The notes under the pieces were generated by a model that was given only the letters and a program-made list of their open reading frames with translations, made no database searches and was not told the DNA's origin. A stretch of DNA of 64,000 nt from Microterricola viridarii (GTDB taxonomy: Bacteria; Actinomycetota; Actinomycetes; Actinomycetales; Microbacteriaceae). Of the stretch, positions 8,882 to 17,001 are shown in pieces. Both the position numbers and the translations under genes were made by a program. The stretch lies in contig NZ_CP014145.1 of the NCBI RefSeq assembly GCF_001542775.1, positions 372,001 through 436,000 of the forward strand. Reading direction: 5' to 3'. Positions within the stretch are counted from its first letter, which is position 1; the number at the start of each line of letters is the position of its first letter.

Positions 8882-10696
8882 TTAGTACTTCCTTTCCATG
8901 GGCTGGTAGCGCGTGATGGTGACGGGCTTCCAATCCAGACGGATGTGGTCGGCGGCATCCGCAGAGTGGGCGTCACCGGAGAGGTACGCCATGGTGTGCT
9001 TCATGTAGGTCTCGTCGTCGCGGTTCGGGTAGTCGTCGCGCATGTGGCCGCCACGGCTCTCCTTGCGGTTGCGAGCGGAGTAGACGACGACCTCGGCCAG
9101 GTCGAGCAGGAAGCCCAGCTCGACGGCCTCGAGCAGATCGGTGTTGAAACGGCGGCCCTTGTCCTGCACGGCGACGTTCTTGTAGCGCTCGCGCAGGCCG
9201 TGGATGGTCTGGGTGACCTCGGCCAGCGACTCGTCGGTGCGGAACACCTGAGCCTTGGCATCCATCATGTCCTGCAGCTCCTTGCGGAGCACAGAGACGC
9301 GCTCGGTTCCGGTCGAGTTGCGGATGCCGTCGATCAGACCGCGCACGGCGGCTGCCGGGTCGGCGGGCAGCGGGGTGAACTCGGCGGTCTTGACGTACTC
9401 GACGGCGTTGTTGCCCGCACGCTTGCCGAAGACGTTGATGTCGAGCAGCGAGTTGGTGCCGAGGCGGTTGGAACCGTGCACAGAGACGCAGGCGCACTCG
9501 CCGGCGGCGTAGAGGCCGGGAACGACGGTGGTGTTGTCGCGCAGCACCTCGGCGTTGACGTTGGTGGGGATGCCGCCCATGGCGTAGTGCGCGGTCGGCA
9601 TCACGGGAACGGGCTCGGTCACCGGGTCGACACCGAGGTAGGTGCGGGCGAACTCGGTGATGTCCGGGAGCTTGGTCTCGAGCACCTCTGCACCGAGGTG
9701 GGTGCAGTCGAGGTAGACGTAGTCCTTGTTGGGGCCGGCGCCGCGGCCCTCTGCCACCTCCTGGACCATGCAGCGGGCGACGATGTCACGCGGGGCGAGG
9801 TCCTTGATGGTGGGGGCGTAACGCTCCATGAAGCGCTCACCTGAAGCGTTGCGGAGGATGGCGCCCTCACCGCGGGCGCCCTCTGTCAGCAGGATGCCGA
9901 GGCCGGCCAGACCGGTCGGGTGGAACTGGAAGAACTCCATGTCCTCCAGCGGGAGGCCCTTGCGCCAGATGATGCCCACGCCGTCACCGGTCAGGGTGTG
10001 CGCGTTGGAGGTCGTCTTGTAGATCTTGCCGAAGCCGCCGGTGGCGAAGATGATCGCCTTCGCCTGGAAGACGTGCAGCTCGCCGGTGGAGAGGTCGTAT
10101 GCGACGACACCGGACGGCTGGTCGACGCCGTCGACGTTCGTCATGACCAGGTCGAGCACGTAGTACTCGTTGAAGAAGTTGATGCCGTGCTTGACGCAGT
10201 TCTGGTACAGCGTCTGCAGGATCATGTGGCCGGTGCGGTCGGCGGCGTAGCACGCACGGCGGACCGGGGCCTTGCCGTGGTCGCGGGTGTGACCGCCGAA
10301 GCGGCGCTGGTCGATCTTGCCCTCGGGCGTGCGGTTGAACGGCAGGCCCATGTTCTCGAGGTCGAGGACGGCGTCGATGGCCTCCTTGGCCAGGATCTCG
10401 GCCGCATCCTGGTCGACGAGGTAGTCGCCGCCCTTGATGGTGTCGAACGTGTGCCACTCCCAGTTGTCTTCCTCGACGTTGGCGAGTGCCGCCGCCATGC
10501 CGCCCTGCGCCGCACCGGTGTGCGAACGCGTCGGGTACAGCTTGGAGATCACGGCCGTCTTGGCGTGCGGGCCCGCCTCGATGGCGGCACGCATGCCGGC
10601 GCCGCCGGCACCCACGATGACGACATCGAACTGGTGGTAGTGCACGCCGTCGACGATGGTGTGGTCGGCGGCGGTGGACGTTGAGGACTGAGTCAC
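8882..10696 (-). CDS. sdhA: Succinate dehydrogenase flavoprotein subunit
   Basis: A 604-residue flavoprotein that oxidises succinate to fumarate in the TCA cycle. The dinucleotide fold [17 protein letters not shown] is near residue 30, and the His that covalently carries FAD sits in SHTGAAQGG. Catalytic segments [17 protein letters not shown] and [13 protein letters not shown] are present. Length is standard. Downstream of sdhD and coupled to sdhB, it forms the peripheral part of complex II. Confidence 0.98.
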   Translation of the reverse strand: MTQSSTSTAADHTIVDGVHYHQFDVVIVGAGGAGMRAAIEAGPHAKTAVISKLYPTRSHTGAAQGGMAAALANVEEDNWEWHTFDTIKGGDYLVDQDAAEILAKEAIDAVLDLENMGLPFNRTPEGKIDQRRFGGHTRDHGKAPVRRACYAADRTGHMILQTLYQNCVKHGINFFNEYYVLDLVMTNVDGVDQPSGVVAYDLSTGELHVFQAKAIIFATGGFGKIYKTTSNAHTLTGDGVGIIWRKGLPLEDMEFFQFHPTGLAGLGILLTEGARGEGAILRNASGERFMERYAPTIKDLAPRDIVARCMVQEVAEGRGAGPNKDYVYLDCTHLGAEVLETKLPDITEFARTYLGVDPVTEPVPVMPTAHYAMGGIPTNVNAEVLRDNTTVVPGLYAAGECACVSVHGSNRLGTNSLLDINVFGKRAGNNAVEYVKTAEFTPLPADPAAAVRGLIDGIRNSTGTERVSVLRKELQDMMDAKAQVFRTDESLAEVTQTIHGLRERYKNVAVQDKGRRFNTDLLEAVELGFLLDLAEVVVYSARNRKESRGGHMRDDYPNRDDETYMKHTMAYLSGDAHSADAADHIRLDWKPVTITRYQPMERKY

Positions 10697-10726
10697 AGTG
10701 GCATCCGTACTTTTGGTGATGAGGTG

Positions 10727-11179
10727 TTAGCGCGCAGCACAGAGTGCTGGCAGAAGATCGGCCGGCTGCCCAGCGGGGCAGGGGTCGAAGGTGAAGACGA
10801 CGAGGGTGCCGAGCACGATGAGCACGACGACGGCGGCCAGAACGGCCGTCTTGAGCACGCCGCGCGTCATCCGCAGCGTCGCGTAGTCGTTGATCAGCGT
10901 GCGCATGCCGTTGCCGCCGTGGATCAGTGCGAGCCAGAGCATCGCGACATCCCACCACTGCCAGAACGGGTCGGCCAGCTTGCCGCCGACGAAACCGAAG
11001 TCGATGGCGGAGATGCCGTCGCCCAGCATGAGGTTGAAGAACAGGTGGCCGAAGATCAGCACGATCAGCACGACGCCGGAGGCGCGCATGTAGATCCAGC
11101 CCCACTTCTCCCAGTTCACACCGCGGCTCTTCGCCGGGCGCGAGGGGGAGCGGGGGGCTTCAATAGTTGTTGCAGTCAT
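10727..11179 (-). CDS. sdhD: Succinate dehydrogenase hydrophobic membrane anchor subunit
   Basis: A 150-residue protein with three transmembrane helices (about residues 32-52, 76-96 and 108-132). The conserved HGGNGMRTLINDY segment matches the SdhD anchor family, which with SdhC binds heme b and quinone. The ATG has an AAAGGGG ribosome site. It lies 15 bp from sdhC and 30 bp from sdhA. Confidence 0.93.
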   Translation of the reverse strand: MTATTIEAPRSPSRPAKSRGVNWEKWGWIYMRASGVVLIVLIFGHLFFNLMLGDGISAIDFGFVGGKLADPFWQWWDVAMLWLALIHGGNGMRTLINDYATLRMTRGVLKTAVLAAVVVLIVLGTLVVFTFDPCPAGQPADLLPALCAAR

Positions 11180-11194
11180 CAGTGCTCCCCTTTC

Positions 11195-11620
11195 CTAGTG
11201 GCTGAAGACGTTGATCAGGTGGCGCGGGGTGAAGCCGAGCATGGTGATCACCCAGAGCGCGATGACGATGTAGAACATCAGCTTCTGGTACTTCACGCCG
11301 CCGGACCAGAAGTCGATCAGGATGATCCGGATGCCGTTGTAGGCGTGGAACACGATCGCGCCGACGAGGGCGACCTCGCCGAGGCCCATCAACGGCGTCT
11401 GGTACGTGCCGATGACGACGTTGTACGCCTCGGGGCTGACGCGGATGAGCGCGGTATCAAGAATGTGGACAAGCAGGAAGAAGAAGATCGCGACACCGGT
11501 GATGCGGTGCAGGACCCACGACCACATTCCCTCGCGACCGCGGTACAAGGTACCCGCCGGGCGTGGTGAAGTGGTGGTCTTCTTGGATGCTGTCAGGGTT
11601 CCTGCCGTTTGCTGTGGCAT
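11195..11620 (-). CDS. sdhC: Succinate dehydrogenase cytochrome b556 subunit
   Basis: A 141-residue anchor protein with three helices. It carries the SdhC signature MWSWVLHRITGVAIFF, where the Ser and Arg contribute to the quinone site, and the heme-ligand segment IVFHAYNGIRI. The ATG at 11620 is chosen over a frame extension to 11701 because GGGAGGG lies just upstream and similarity begins shortly after. First gene of the sdhCDAB operon. The intergenic region it shares with the divergent nucleotidyltransferase gene holds a strong dyad (11717-11734). Confidence 0.95.
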   Translation of the reverse strand: MPQQTAGTLTASKKTTTSPRPAGTLYRGREGMWSWVLHRITGVAIFFFLLVHILDTALIRVSPEAYNVVIGTYQTPLMGLGEVALVGAIVFHAYNGIRIILIDFWSGGVKYQKLMFYIVIALWVITMLGFTPRHLINVFSH

Positions 11621-11716
11621 GAACAACCCTCCCTGGCTGAAATGTGGCCAGTCGCTGGCCCGGAGTGCTCGATGAGCATGTGAAGCCATACTATTCCTCA
11701 CTCTCAGCGATTTTCT

Positions 11717-11734
11717 GGTTAGGTATGCCTAACC
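11717..11734. promoter_or_regulatory. Dyad between sdhC and the mannose-1-P guanylyltransferase gene
   Basis: GGTTAGGTATGCCTAACC, a 7-bp perfect inverted repeat, about 97 bp before sdhC and 41 bp before the divergent gene. The TTAGG/CCTAA half-sites resemble DtxR-family metal-regulator boxes, but the 4-bp spacing is shorter than in the classic iron box, so the regulator is uncertain. Confidence 0.5.
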
Positions 11735-11761
11735 CGACGCGGCGTGGCGGTGCCGCTGGCC

Positions 11762-11767
11762 TAGGCT
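11762..11767 (+). promoter_or_regulatory. -10 box of a predicted leaderless promoter (manC-like gene)
   Basis: TAGGCT ending 7 nt before the GTG at 11775; no ribosome-binding site is visible. Confidence 0.5.
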
Positions 11768-11774
11768 GGCAGGC

Positions 11775-12896
11775 GTGACTTCGTCTTCTGCGCTCGATCG
11801 TTTCTATAGCGTCATCCCCGCCGGTGGCATTGGTTCGCGGCTGTGGCCGCTCTCCCGCGCGGATGCGCCCAAGTTCCTGCACGACCTGACCGGGTCCGGC
11901 CAGACGTTGCTCCGCGACACCTGGAACCGGCTCGTGCCGCTCTCCGGTGAGCAGCGCATCATGGTCGTCACCGGGCGCGCTCATCGCAAGGCGGTGGAGG
12001 AACAGCTGCCAGAGCTCGCCGACCACAACGTGGTGTTGGAGAGCGAGCCGCGCGACTCCGCGGCCGCCATCGGCCTGGCCGCGGCCATCTTGGAGCGCCG
12101 CGAGCCCGGCGTGATCATCGGTTCTTTCGCCGCCGACCACGTCATCCACCGCGATGACGTGTTCCGGTTGGCCGTGGCCGAGGCCGTCGAGGTTGCGGAT
12201 GCCGGCTACATCGCCACCATCGGCATCCGCCCCACCGAGGCCGCCATCGGCTTCGGCTACATCCACAGCGGGGAGCGGCTCGAGGTGCCGGGTGCGCCGA
12301 GCGCGCTGGCCGTCGAGTCGTTCGTCGAGAAGCCGGACCAAGCCACGGCGAAGCGCTACCTGGCCAGCGGACATTACCTCTGGAATGCCGGGATGTTCAT
12401 CGCCAGGGCCGACCGGATCCTCGAGGAGATCGGCCGTTCAGAGCCCGAGCTGCTCGCCGGGTTGCTCGAGCTCGCCGCCGCCTGGGACGACCCTGCCACC
12501 CGCGGACCGGCCGTGGACCGCATCTGGCCGGGCCTGAAGAAGATCGCCATCGACTACGCCGTGGCCGAGCCTGCCGCCGCGGCCGGTCGGCTCGCCGTGA
12601 TCCCCGGCCGTTTCGACTGGGACGACGTGGGCGACTTCGCCTCGATCGCCAAGCTGCACTCCGGCGGGCGCAAGCGCGACCTCGCCATCCTCGGTGAGAA
12701 CGCCCGCGTGCTCGCCGACTCTTCCAGCGGCATCGTCATCTCGGAGGGCGGCCGCACGATCGCTCTCATCGGCGTGGAGGACATCGTCGTCGTGGACACC
12801 CCGGACGCGCTGCTCGTGACCACGAGCGCCAACGCCCAGAAGGTGAAGGCCGTCGTCGACGCGCTGAAGCTTTCCGGGCGCACTGACGTGCTCTAG
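11775..12896 (+). CDS. manC: Mannose-1-phosphate guanylyltransferase
   Basis: A 373-residue nucleotidyltransferase making GDP-mannose from mannose 1-phosphate and GTP for wall glycolipids and glycans. The N-terminal PAGGIGSRLWPLSRADAPK is the GDP-mannose pyrophosphorylase signature, and FVEKPD and YLWNAGMFI are also family motifs. It is the short single-domain form without the isomerase domain of bifunctional enzymes. The start is GTG with a -10-like TAGGCT 7 nt upstream. It is followed by the nucleoside-transport region but has no obvious functional tie to it. Confidence 0.92.
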   Translation: MTSSSALDRFYSVIPAGGIGSRLWPLSRADAPKFLHDLTGSGQTLLRDTWNRLVPLSGEQRIMVVTGRAHRKAVEEQLPELADHNVVLESEPRDSAAAIGLAAAILERREPGVIIGSFAADHVIHRDDVFRLAVAEAVEVADAGYIATIGIRPTEAAIGFGYIHSGERLEVPGAPSALAVESFVEKPDQATAKRYLASGHYLWNAGMFIARADRILEEIGRSEPELLAGLLELAAAWDDPATRGPAVDRIWPGLKKIAIDYAVAEPAAAAGRLAVIPGRFDWDDVGDFASIAKLHSGGRKRDLAILGENARVLADSSSGIVISEGGRTIALIGVEDIVVVDTPDALLVTTSANAQKVKAVVDALKLSGRTDVL

Positions 12897-12932
12897 CACC
12901 CACGTGCTGTAGACAGAGCACACGTGTTGTAG
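12886..12932. repeat. Three ACGTG(C/T)T(C/G)TAG repeats before the first BMP lipoprotein gene
   Basis: ACGTGCTCTAG (12886), ACGTGCTGTAG (12902) and ACGTGTTGTAG (12922), at spacings of 16 and 20 bp. Two contain the palindrome CACGTG, and GTGCTCT/AGAGCAC (12888 and 12915) forms an additional dyad. The first copy overlaps the end of the manC-like gene. A cluster of operator half-sites is the most economical reading. Confidence 0.45.
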
Positions 12933-12964
12933 AACCCTTCCACCCCCTGCACCAGGAGTCGATC

Positions 12965-14044
12965 GTGAACACACCCACCCGCAGCACCCGTCGCGCCTTC
13001 ACCCCCGTCGTGCTGCTGGTCGGCGCCGTGCTCGCCCTCGCCGGCTGCGCGTCCGCGCCGGACGCCGGCGGCGAGAATGCGGGCTCGGAGTACTGCGCCC
13101 GCATGGTCACGAACTCCGGTGGGCTGCAGGATCGCTCGTTCAACCAGTCCAGCTGGGAGGGCCTGCAGCAGGCCAGCTCCCGCTACGGCATCGACGTGCG
13201 CGCGCTGGTGTCGACATCCGAGACCGATCTGCGCCCCAACGTCGACCAGGCCGTCGAGTCCGGATGCCAGCTCGTGCTCACCGTGGGCTGGGAGCTCGCC
13301 GACGCGACCGTCGAGGCGGCGGCAGCCAACCCCGATGTGAACTTCGCCATCGTGGACGAGCAGGTCGACGGGGCGAATATCAAGCCGATCGTGTTCGACA
13401 CCGCCCAGGCGGCGTTCCTCGCCGGCTACCTGGCCGCGGGAGTGACCGAGACCGGAATCGTCGCCACCTTCGGCGGTGGCAACCAGCCGCCCGTCACCCT
13501 CTTCATGGATGGCTTCGTCGACGGCGTCGACCACTACAACACGGTGCACGGCACCAGCGTGCGGGCCCTCGGCTGGGACAAAGCGAAGCAGGACGGCAAC
13601 TTCACCGGTGACTTCGAGGATGTCGGCAAGGGCAAGACGCTGACCCAGGGATTCATCGACCAGGGGGCGGATGTGATCCTGCCCGTCGCCGGCCAGGTCG
13701 GCGAGGGGGCCGCTGCCGCCGCGAGCGAGGCGACCGGTGTCTCGGTGATCTGGGTCGACAACGACGGCTTCGAGACGCTTCCGGCCGCGTTCCGCCCCTT
13801 CGTGCTCACCAGCGTGTTGAAGAACACGCAAGACGCGGTGGTGGCGATCGTCGGGGACGACATGGACGGCAACTTCGACAACGCCCCGTTCATCGGCACG
13901 CTGCAGAACGGCGGCGTCGACATCGCCCCGTTCCACGAGCGGGCCTCGCTCGTCTCGCCTGAGCTCTCGGCCGAGCTGGACGGCGTCCGCAAGGACATCA
14001 TCGGCGGCGCCATCCTCGTCACATCGCCAAGCACACCCCAGTAG
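12965..14044 (+). CDS. BMP-family nucleoside-binding lipoprotein (copy 1)
   Basis: A 359-residue lipoprotein with a cationic start, hydrophobic segment and lipobox LALAGC (lipidated C28). The rest matches the BMP/PnrA-like family: SGGLQDRSFNQ near the N-terminus, NPDVNFAIVDEQ, and a VFDTAQAAFLAGYLA segment. Such proteins bind purine nucleosides and feed YufOPQ-type ABC importers. CAGGAG precedes the GTG. It is closely related to the next gene and looks like a tandem duplicate with its own upstream repeats, so it may bind different nucleosides or serve other conditions. Confidence 0.9.
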   Translation: MNTPTRSTRRAFTPVVLLVGAVLALAGCASAPDAGGENAGSEYCARMVTNSGGLQDRSFNQSSWEGLQQASSRYGIDVRALVSTSETDLRPNVDQAVESGCQLVLTVGWELADATVEAAAANPDVNFAIVDEQVDGANIKPIVFDTAQAAFLAGYLAAGVTETGIVATFGGGNQPPVTLFMDGFVDGVDHYNTVHGTSVRALGWDKAKQDGNFTGDFEDVGKGKTLTQGFIDQGADVILPVAGQVGEGAAAAASEATGVSVIWVDNDGFETLPAAFRPFVLTSVLKNTQDAVVAIVGDDMDGNFDNAPFIGTLQNGGVDIAPFHERASLVSPELSAELDGVRKDIIGGAILVTSPSTPQ

Positions 14045-14058
14045 CGCGGCGCAATCCG

Positions 14059-14076
14059 TCTGCTCATATGAGCAGA
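14059..14076. promoter_or_regulatory. Perfect 18-bp palindrome upstream of the nucleoside operon
   Basis: TCTGCTCATATGAGCAGA reads identically on both strands. It lies 15 bp after the stop of BMP copy 1 and about 125 bp before copy 2, upstream of a plausible promoter (TTGTTG 14121-14126, 16-bp spacer, TAATCT 14143-14148). It is a strong operator candidate for the whole salvage operon. Confidence 0.6.
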
Positions 14077-14120
14077 AGATCGCGAATTCATAACCATTGA
14101 CTCATCGAGCAACTTTGCTG

Positions 14121-14148
14121 TTGTTGGTAGCGAAATATTCGGTAATCT
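14121..14148 (+). promoter_or_regulatory. Predicted promoter of the nucleoside uptake and salvage operon
   Basis: TTGTTG and TAATCT separated by 16 bp, in a locally AT-richer stretch 50 bp before the TTG start of BMP copy 2. Predicted by eye only. Confidence 0.45.
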
Positions 14149-14200
14149 GACTTGCACTAGAGGCTCCGGACTCCGTCGGGGCAGCACCTTGGAGGTCATC

Positions 14201-15292
14201 TTGACTATCGCAACCCGTAAGGCTGGCCTCGCCGGCCTGGCCGTCTTTGGCGTAGCCGCCCTGCTTGCGGGTTGTGCTTCCGCACCCGAGTCCGGCGGAT
14301 CCACCGATGGATCGAACGCACCCGTTGCCAGCGACTTCCTGCCCTGCATGGTTTCTGACTCCGGCGGATTCGACGACAAGTCCTTCAACGAGCTCGGCCT
14401 GGCCGGTCTGACCGACGCCGCCAAGAAGCTCGGCGTCAAGGAGATCCACGTCCAGTCGAACTCCGACTCCGACTACGCACCGAACATCACCAGCCTGATC
14501 GACCAGGGCTGCAACCTGATCGTGACCGTCGGCTTCAACCTGGCCGCCGCGACCAAGGATGCCGCCACGGCGAACCCCGACGTGAACTTCGCGATCATCG
14601 ACGACAACTCGATCACGCTCCCGAACGTCAAGCCGATCGTCTTCGACACGGCCCAGGCCGCATTCATGGGCGGCTACGCCGCGGCGAGCTACAGCAAGAC
14701 CGGCATCGTCGGAACCTTCGGTGGCATGGCGATCCCGCCCGTCACCATCTTCATGGACGGCTACGCCGACGGCGTTGACTACTACAACACTCAGAAGGGC
14801 AAGGACGTCAAGGTTCTTGGCTGGGATGTCGCGGCACAGAACGGCACCTTCACCGGTGGCTTCGCTGCCGGCACCGAGGCCAAGCAGGCTGCACAGGGCC
14901 TGATCGACCAGAACGCCGACGTCATCCTCCCGGTCGGAGGCCCGATCTTCCTGAGCGCGGCCGAGGCCATCCGCGACGCCAGCAAGCCGATCGCCCTGAT
15001 CGGTGTTGACGCCGACGTCTTCGTCACGAACCCGGAGAACGCCGACCTGTTCCTGACCTCGATCATGAAGGGCATGCAGCCCGGTGTCGAGGCGGTCACC
15101 ACCGACGCGGCCGAGGGCAAGTTCGACAACACCCCGTTCATCGGAACCCTGAAGAACGACGGCGTCTCACTGGCTCCGTTCCACGACTTCGAGTCGAAGG
15201 TTGACCCCGCCCTGCAGGGCGAGCTCGACGCCATCAAGGCAGGAATCATCGACGGTTCGATCAAGGTCGAGTCGCCGTCCTCGCCCAAGTAA
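14201..15292 (+). CDS. BMP-family nucleoside-binding lipoprotein (copy 2)
   Basis: A 363-residue BMP/PnrA-like solute-binding lipoprotein with lipobox LLAGC (C25). SDSGGFDDKSFNELG, NPDVNFAIIDDNS and a VFDTAQAAFMGGYAA segment mirror copy 1. The TTG at 14201 is chosen because GGAGG lies 5 nt upstream; a frame-compatible TTG at 14189 would sit on top of that site. It is the proximal gene to the transporter ATPase and probably the main receptor. A terminator-like hairpin directly after it would make the receptor more abundant than the transporter subunits. Confidence 0.92.
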   Translation: MTIATRKAGLAGLAVFGVAALLAGCASAPESGGSTDGSNAPVASDFLPCMVSDSGGFDDKSFNELGLAGLTDAAKKLGVKEIHVQSNSDSDYAPNITSLIDQGCNLIVTVGFNLAAATKDAATANPDVNFAIIDDNSITLPNVKPIVFDTAQAAFMGGYAAASYSKTGIVGTFGGMAIPPVTIFMDGYADGVDYYNTQKGKDVKVLGWDVAAQNGTFTGGFAAGTEAKQAAQGLIDQNADVILPVGGPIFLSAAEAIRDASKPIALIGVDADVFVTNPENADLFLTSIMKGMQPGVEAVTTDAAEGKFDNTPFIGTLKNDGVSLAPFHDFESKVDPALQGELDAIKAGIIDGSIKVESPSSPK

Positions 15293-15305
15293 CGTTGTGC
15301 ACCAG

Positions 15306-15346
15306 GCATCGGGGAGGCCAGCTCAGTTTGCTGGTCTCCCCGATGC
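15306..15346 (+). terminator. Attenuating hairpin between receptor and transporter genes
   Basis: A 17-bp stem (GCATCGGGGAGGCCAGC against its near-complement, one G-T wobble) with a 7-nt loop, 14 bp after the lipoprotein stop. Partial termination here would give excess binding protein. Confidence 0.7.
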
Positions 15347-15349
15347 TGT

Positions 15350-15414
15350 TAACAGCTTGACCTGCACTGCCCCGAACAGCCTTGACCCACCCTGAACAGC
15401 CTTGACCCACTCTG
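15350..15414 (+). repeat. 20-bp tandem repeats with TTGACC boxes
   Basis: AACAGCTTGACC (15351), then GAACAGCCTTGACCCAC at 15374-15390 and again at 15394-15410, a 20-bp period with 17 identical bases. Each copy carries a -35-like TTGACC. A promoter or operator array before the ABC ATPase gene is possible. Confidence 0.6.
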
Positions 15415-15480
15415 AGCCGTGCTGAACTGTTCCCCTGGACATCGCGATGCTGCGATTGTGGGAAGGAAGATTGACTGACC

Positions 15481-17001
15481 ATGAAGCTTGAACTTCGCGG
15501 CATTACGAAGCGATTCGGTTCGCTCGTTGCCAACGACCACATCGACCTCACCGTTGAGCCGGGTGAGATCCATTGCCTTCTCGGTGAGAACGGCGCAGGC
15601 AAGTCGACACTGATGAACGTGCTCTACGGCCTGTACCAGGCCGAAGAGGGCGAGATCCTGCTCGACGACCAGGTGCAACACTTCCAGGGCCCCGGCGATG
15701 CCATGGCCGCCGGCATCGGCATGGTGCACCAGCACTTCATGCTGATCCCGGTGTTCACCGTTGCCGAGAACGTCATGCTCGGGCACGAGGAGACCACGTT
15801 CGGCGGCCGCCTCAACATGGCGGCAACCCGCAAGCGGGTGCGCGAGCTCTCCGACCGGTTCGGCTTCGACCTCGACCCCGATGCGCTGATCGAAGACCTC
15901 CCGGTCGGCGTGCAGCAGCGTGTCGAGATCATCAAGGCCCTGTCACACAACGCCAAGGTCCTCGTCTTCGACGAGCCGACGGCCGTGCTGACCCCTCAGG
16001 AGACCGATGAGCTCATGCTCATCATGAAGCAGCTGAAGGCCGCGGGCACCGCGATCGTCTTCATCACGCACAAGCTGCGCGAAGTGCGCGAAGTCGCCGA
16101 CCGCATCACCGTGATCCGGCTCGGCAAAGTCGTCGGTGAGGCTTCGCCCACCGCGTCCAACGAAGAGCTCGCCTCCCTGATGGTGGGGCGTGCCGTCGAC
16201 CTGGTCATCGACAAGGCCCCCGCCAATCCCGGGGCGCCGTCCCTCGTGGTCACCGACCTGTCGGTCATCGACATCCACGGCCAGCTCGTGGTGAACAAGG
16301 TCAACTTCGACGTGAAGGCCGGCGAGATCCTCGCCATCGCCGGCGTGCAGGGCAACGGCCAGACCGAGCTCACCGAGGCGATCATGGGCCTGCAGGACAG
16401 AGTCACCGGTGACATCGTCCTGAACGGAAAGAACCTGACCAAACTGAGCGTCAACAAGGTGCTGGGCTCCGGGGTCGGCTTCGTTCCCGAAGACCGCAAC
16501 GAAGACGGCCTGGTCGGCGAGTTCACGATCGCCGAGAACCTCATGCTCGATCGCTCAGACGGCGCCCCGTTCGTCAAGACCGGCAATCTGCAGTTGCGCT
16601 ACCTGAACGACTTCGCCCAGACGAAGCTCGGCGAGTTCGACATCCGGGCACAGGGAATCACCACCACCGTCAGCAAGCTCTCGGGCGGCAACCAGCAGAA
16701 GGTCGTGCTGGCGCGCGAGCTCAGCCGCGACCTGCAGCTCTTCGTGGCGGCCCAGCCCACCCGTGGCCTGGACGTCGGCTCCATCGAGTTCGTCCACAGC
16801 CAGATCGTCGCGGCCCGCGATGCCGGGGTGCCGGTCATCGTGGTGTCGACAGAACTCGACGAGGTCACGGCGTTGGCCGACCGGATCGCCGTGATGTACC
16901 GCGGCGGGATCGTCGGAATCGTCCCTGGAGACACGTCCAGAGACACCCTTGGTTTGATGATGGCGGGCGAAGCACCGCCCGTGGCAGGAGCAGCAGCATG
17001 A
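15481..17001 (+). CDS. Nucleoside ABC transporter ATP-binding protein (YufO/NupO-like)
   Basis: A 506-residue tandem ATPase. Domain 1 has Walker A GENGAGKST (residues 35-43) and Walker B VLVFDEPT. Domain 2 has a degenerate P-loop GVQGNGQTE and signature LSGGNQQKV; its Walker B region reads AAQPTRGLD, as is usual in this sugar/nucleoside family. It powers the two permeases that follow, with an upstream BMP lipoprotein as receptor. GGAAGGAAG precedes the ATG. Start and stop overlaps show a tight operon. Confidence 0.93.
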   Translation: MKLELRGITKRFGSLVANDHIDLTVEPGEIHCLLGENGAGKSTLMNVLYGLYQAEEGEILLDDQVQHFQGPGDAMAAGIGMVHQHFMLIPVFTVAENVMLGHEETTFGGRLNMAATRKRVRELSDRFGFDLDPDALIEDLPVGVQQRVEIIKALSHNAKVLVFDEPTAVLTPQETDELMLIMKQLKAAGTAIVFITHKLREVREVADRITVIRLGKVVGEASPTASNEELASLMVGRAVDLVIDKAPANPGAPSLVVTDLSVIDIHGQLVVNKVNFDVKAGEILAIAGVQGNGQTELTEAIMGLQDRVTGDIVLNGKNLTKLSVNKVLGSGVGFVPEDRNEDGLVGEFTIAENLMLDRSDGAPFVKTGNLQLRYLNDFAQTKLGEFDIRAQGITTTVSKLSGGNQQKVVLARELSRDLQLFVAAQPTRGLDVGSIEFVHSQIVAARDAGVPVIVVSTELDEVTALADRIAVMYRGGIVGIVPGDTSRDTLGLMMAGEAPPVAGAAA

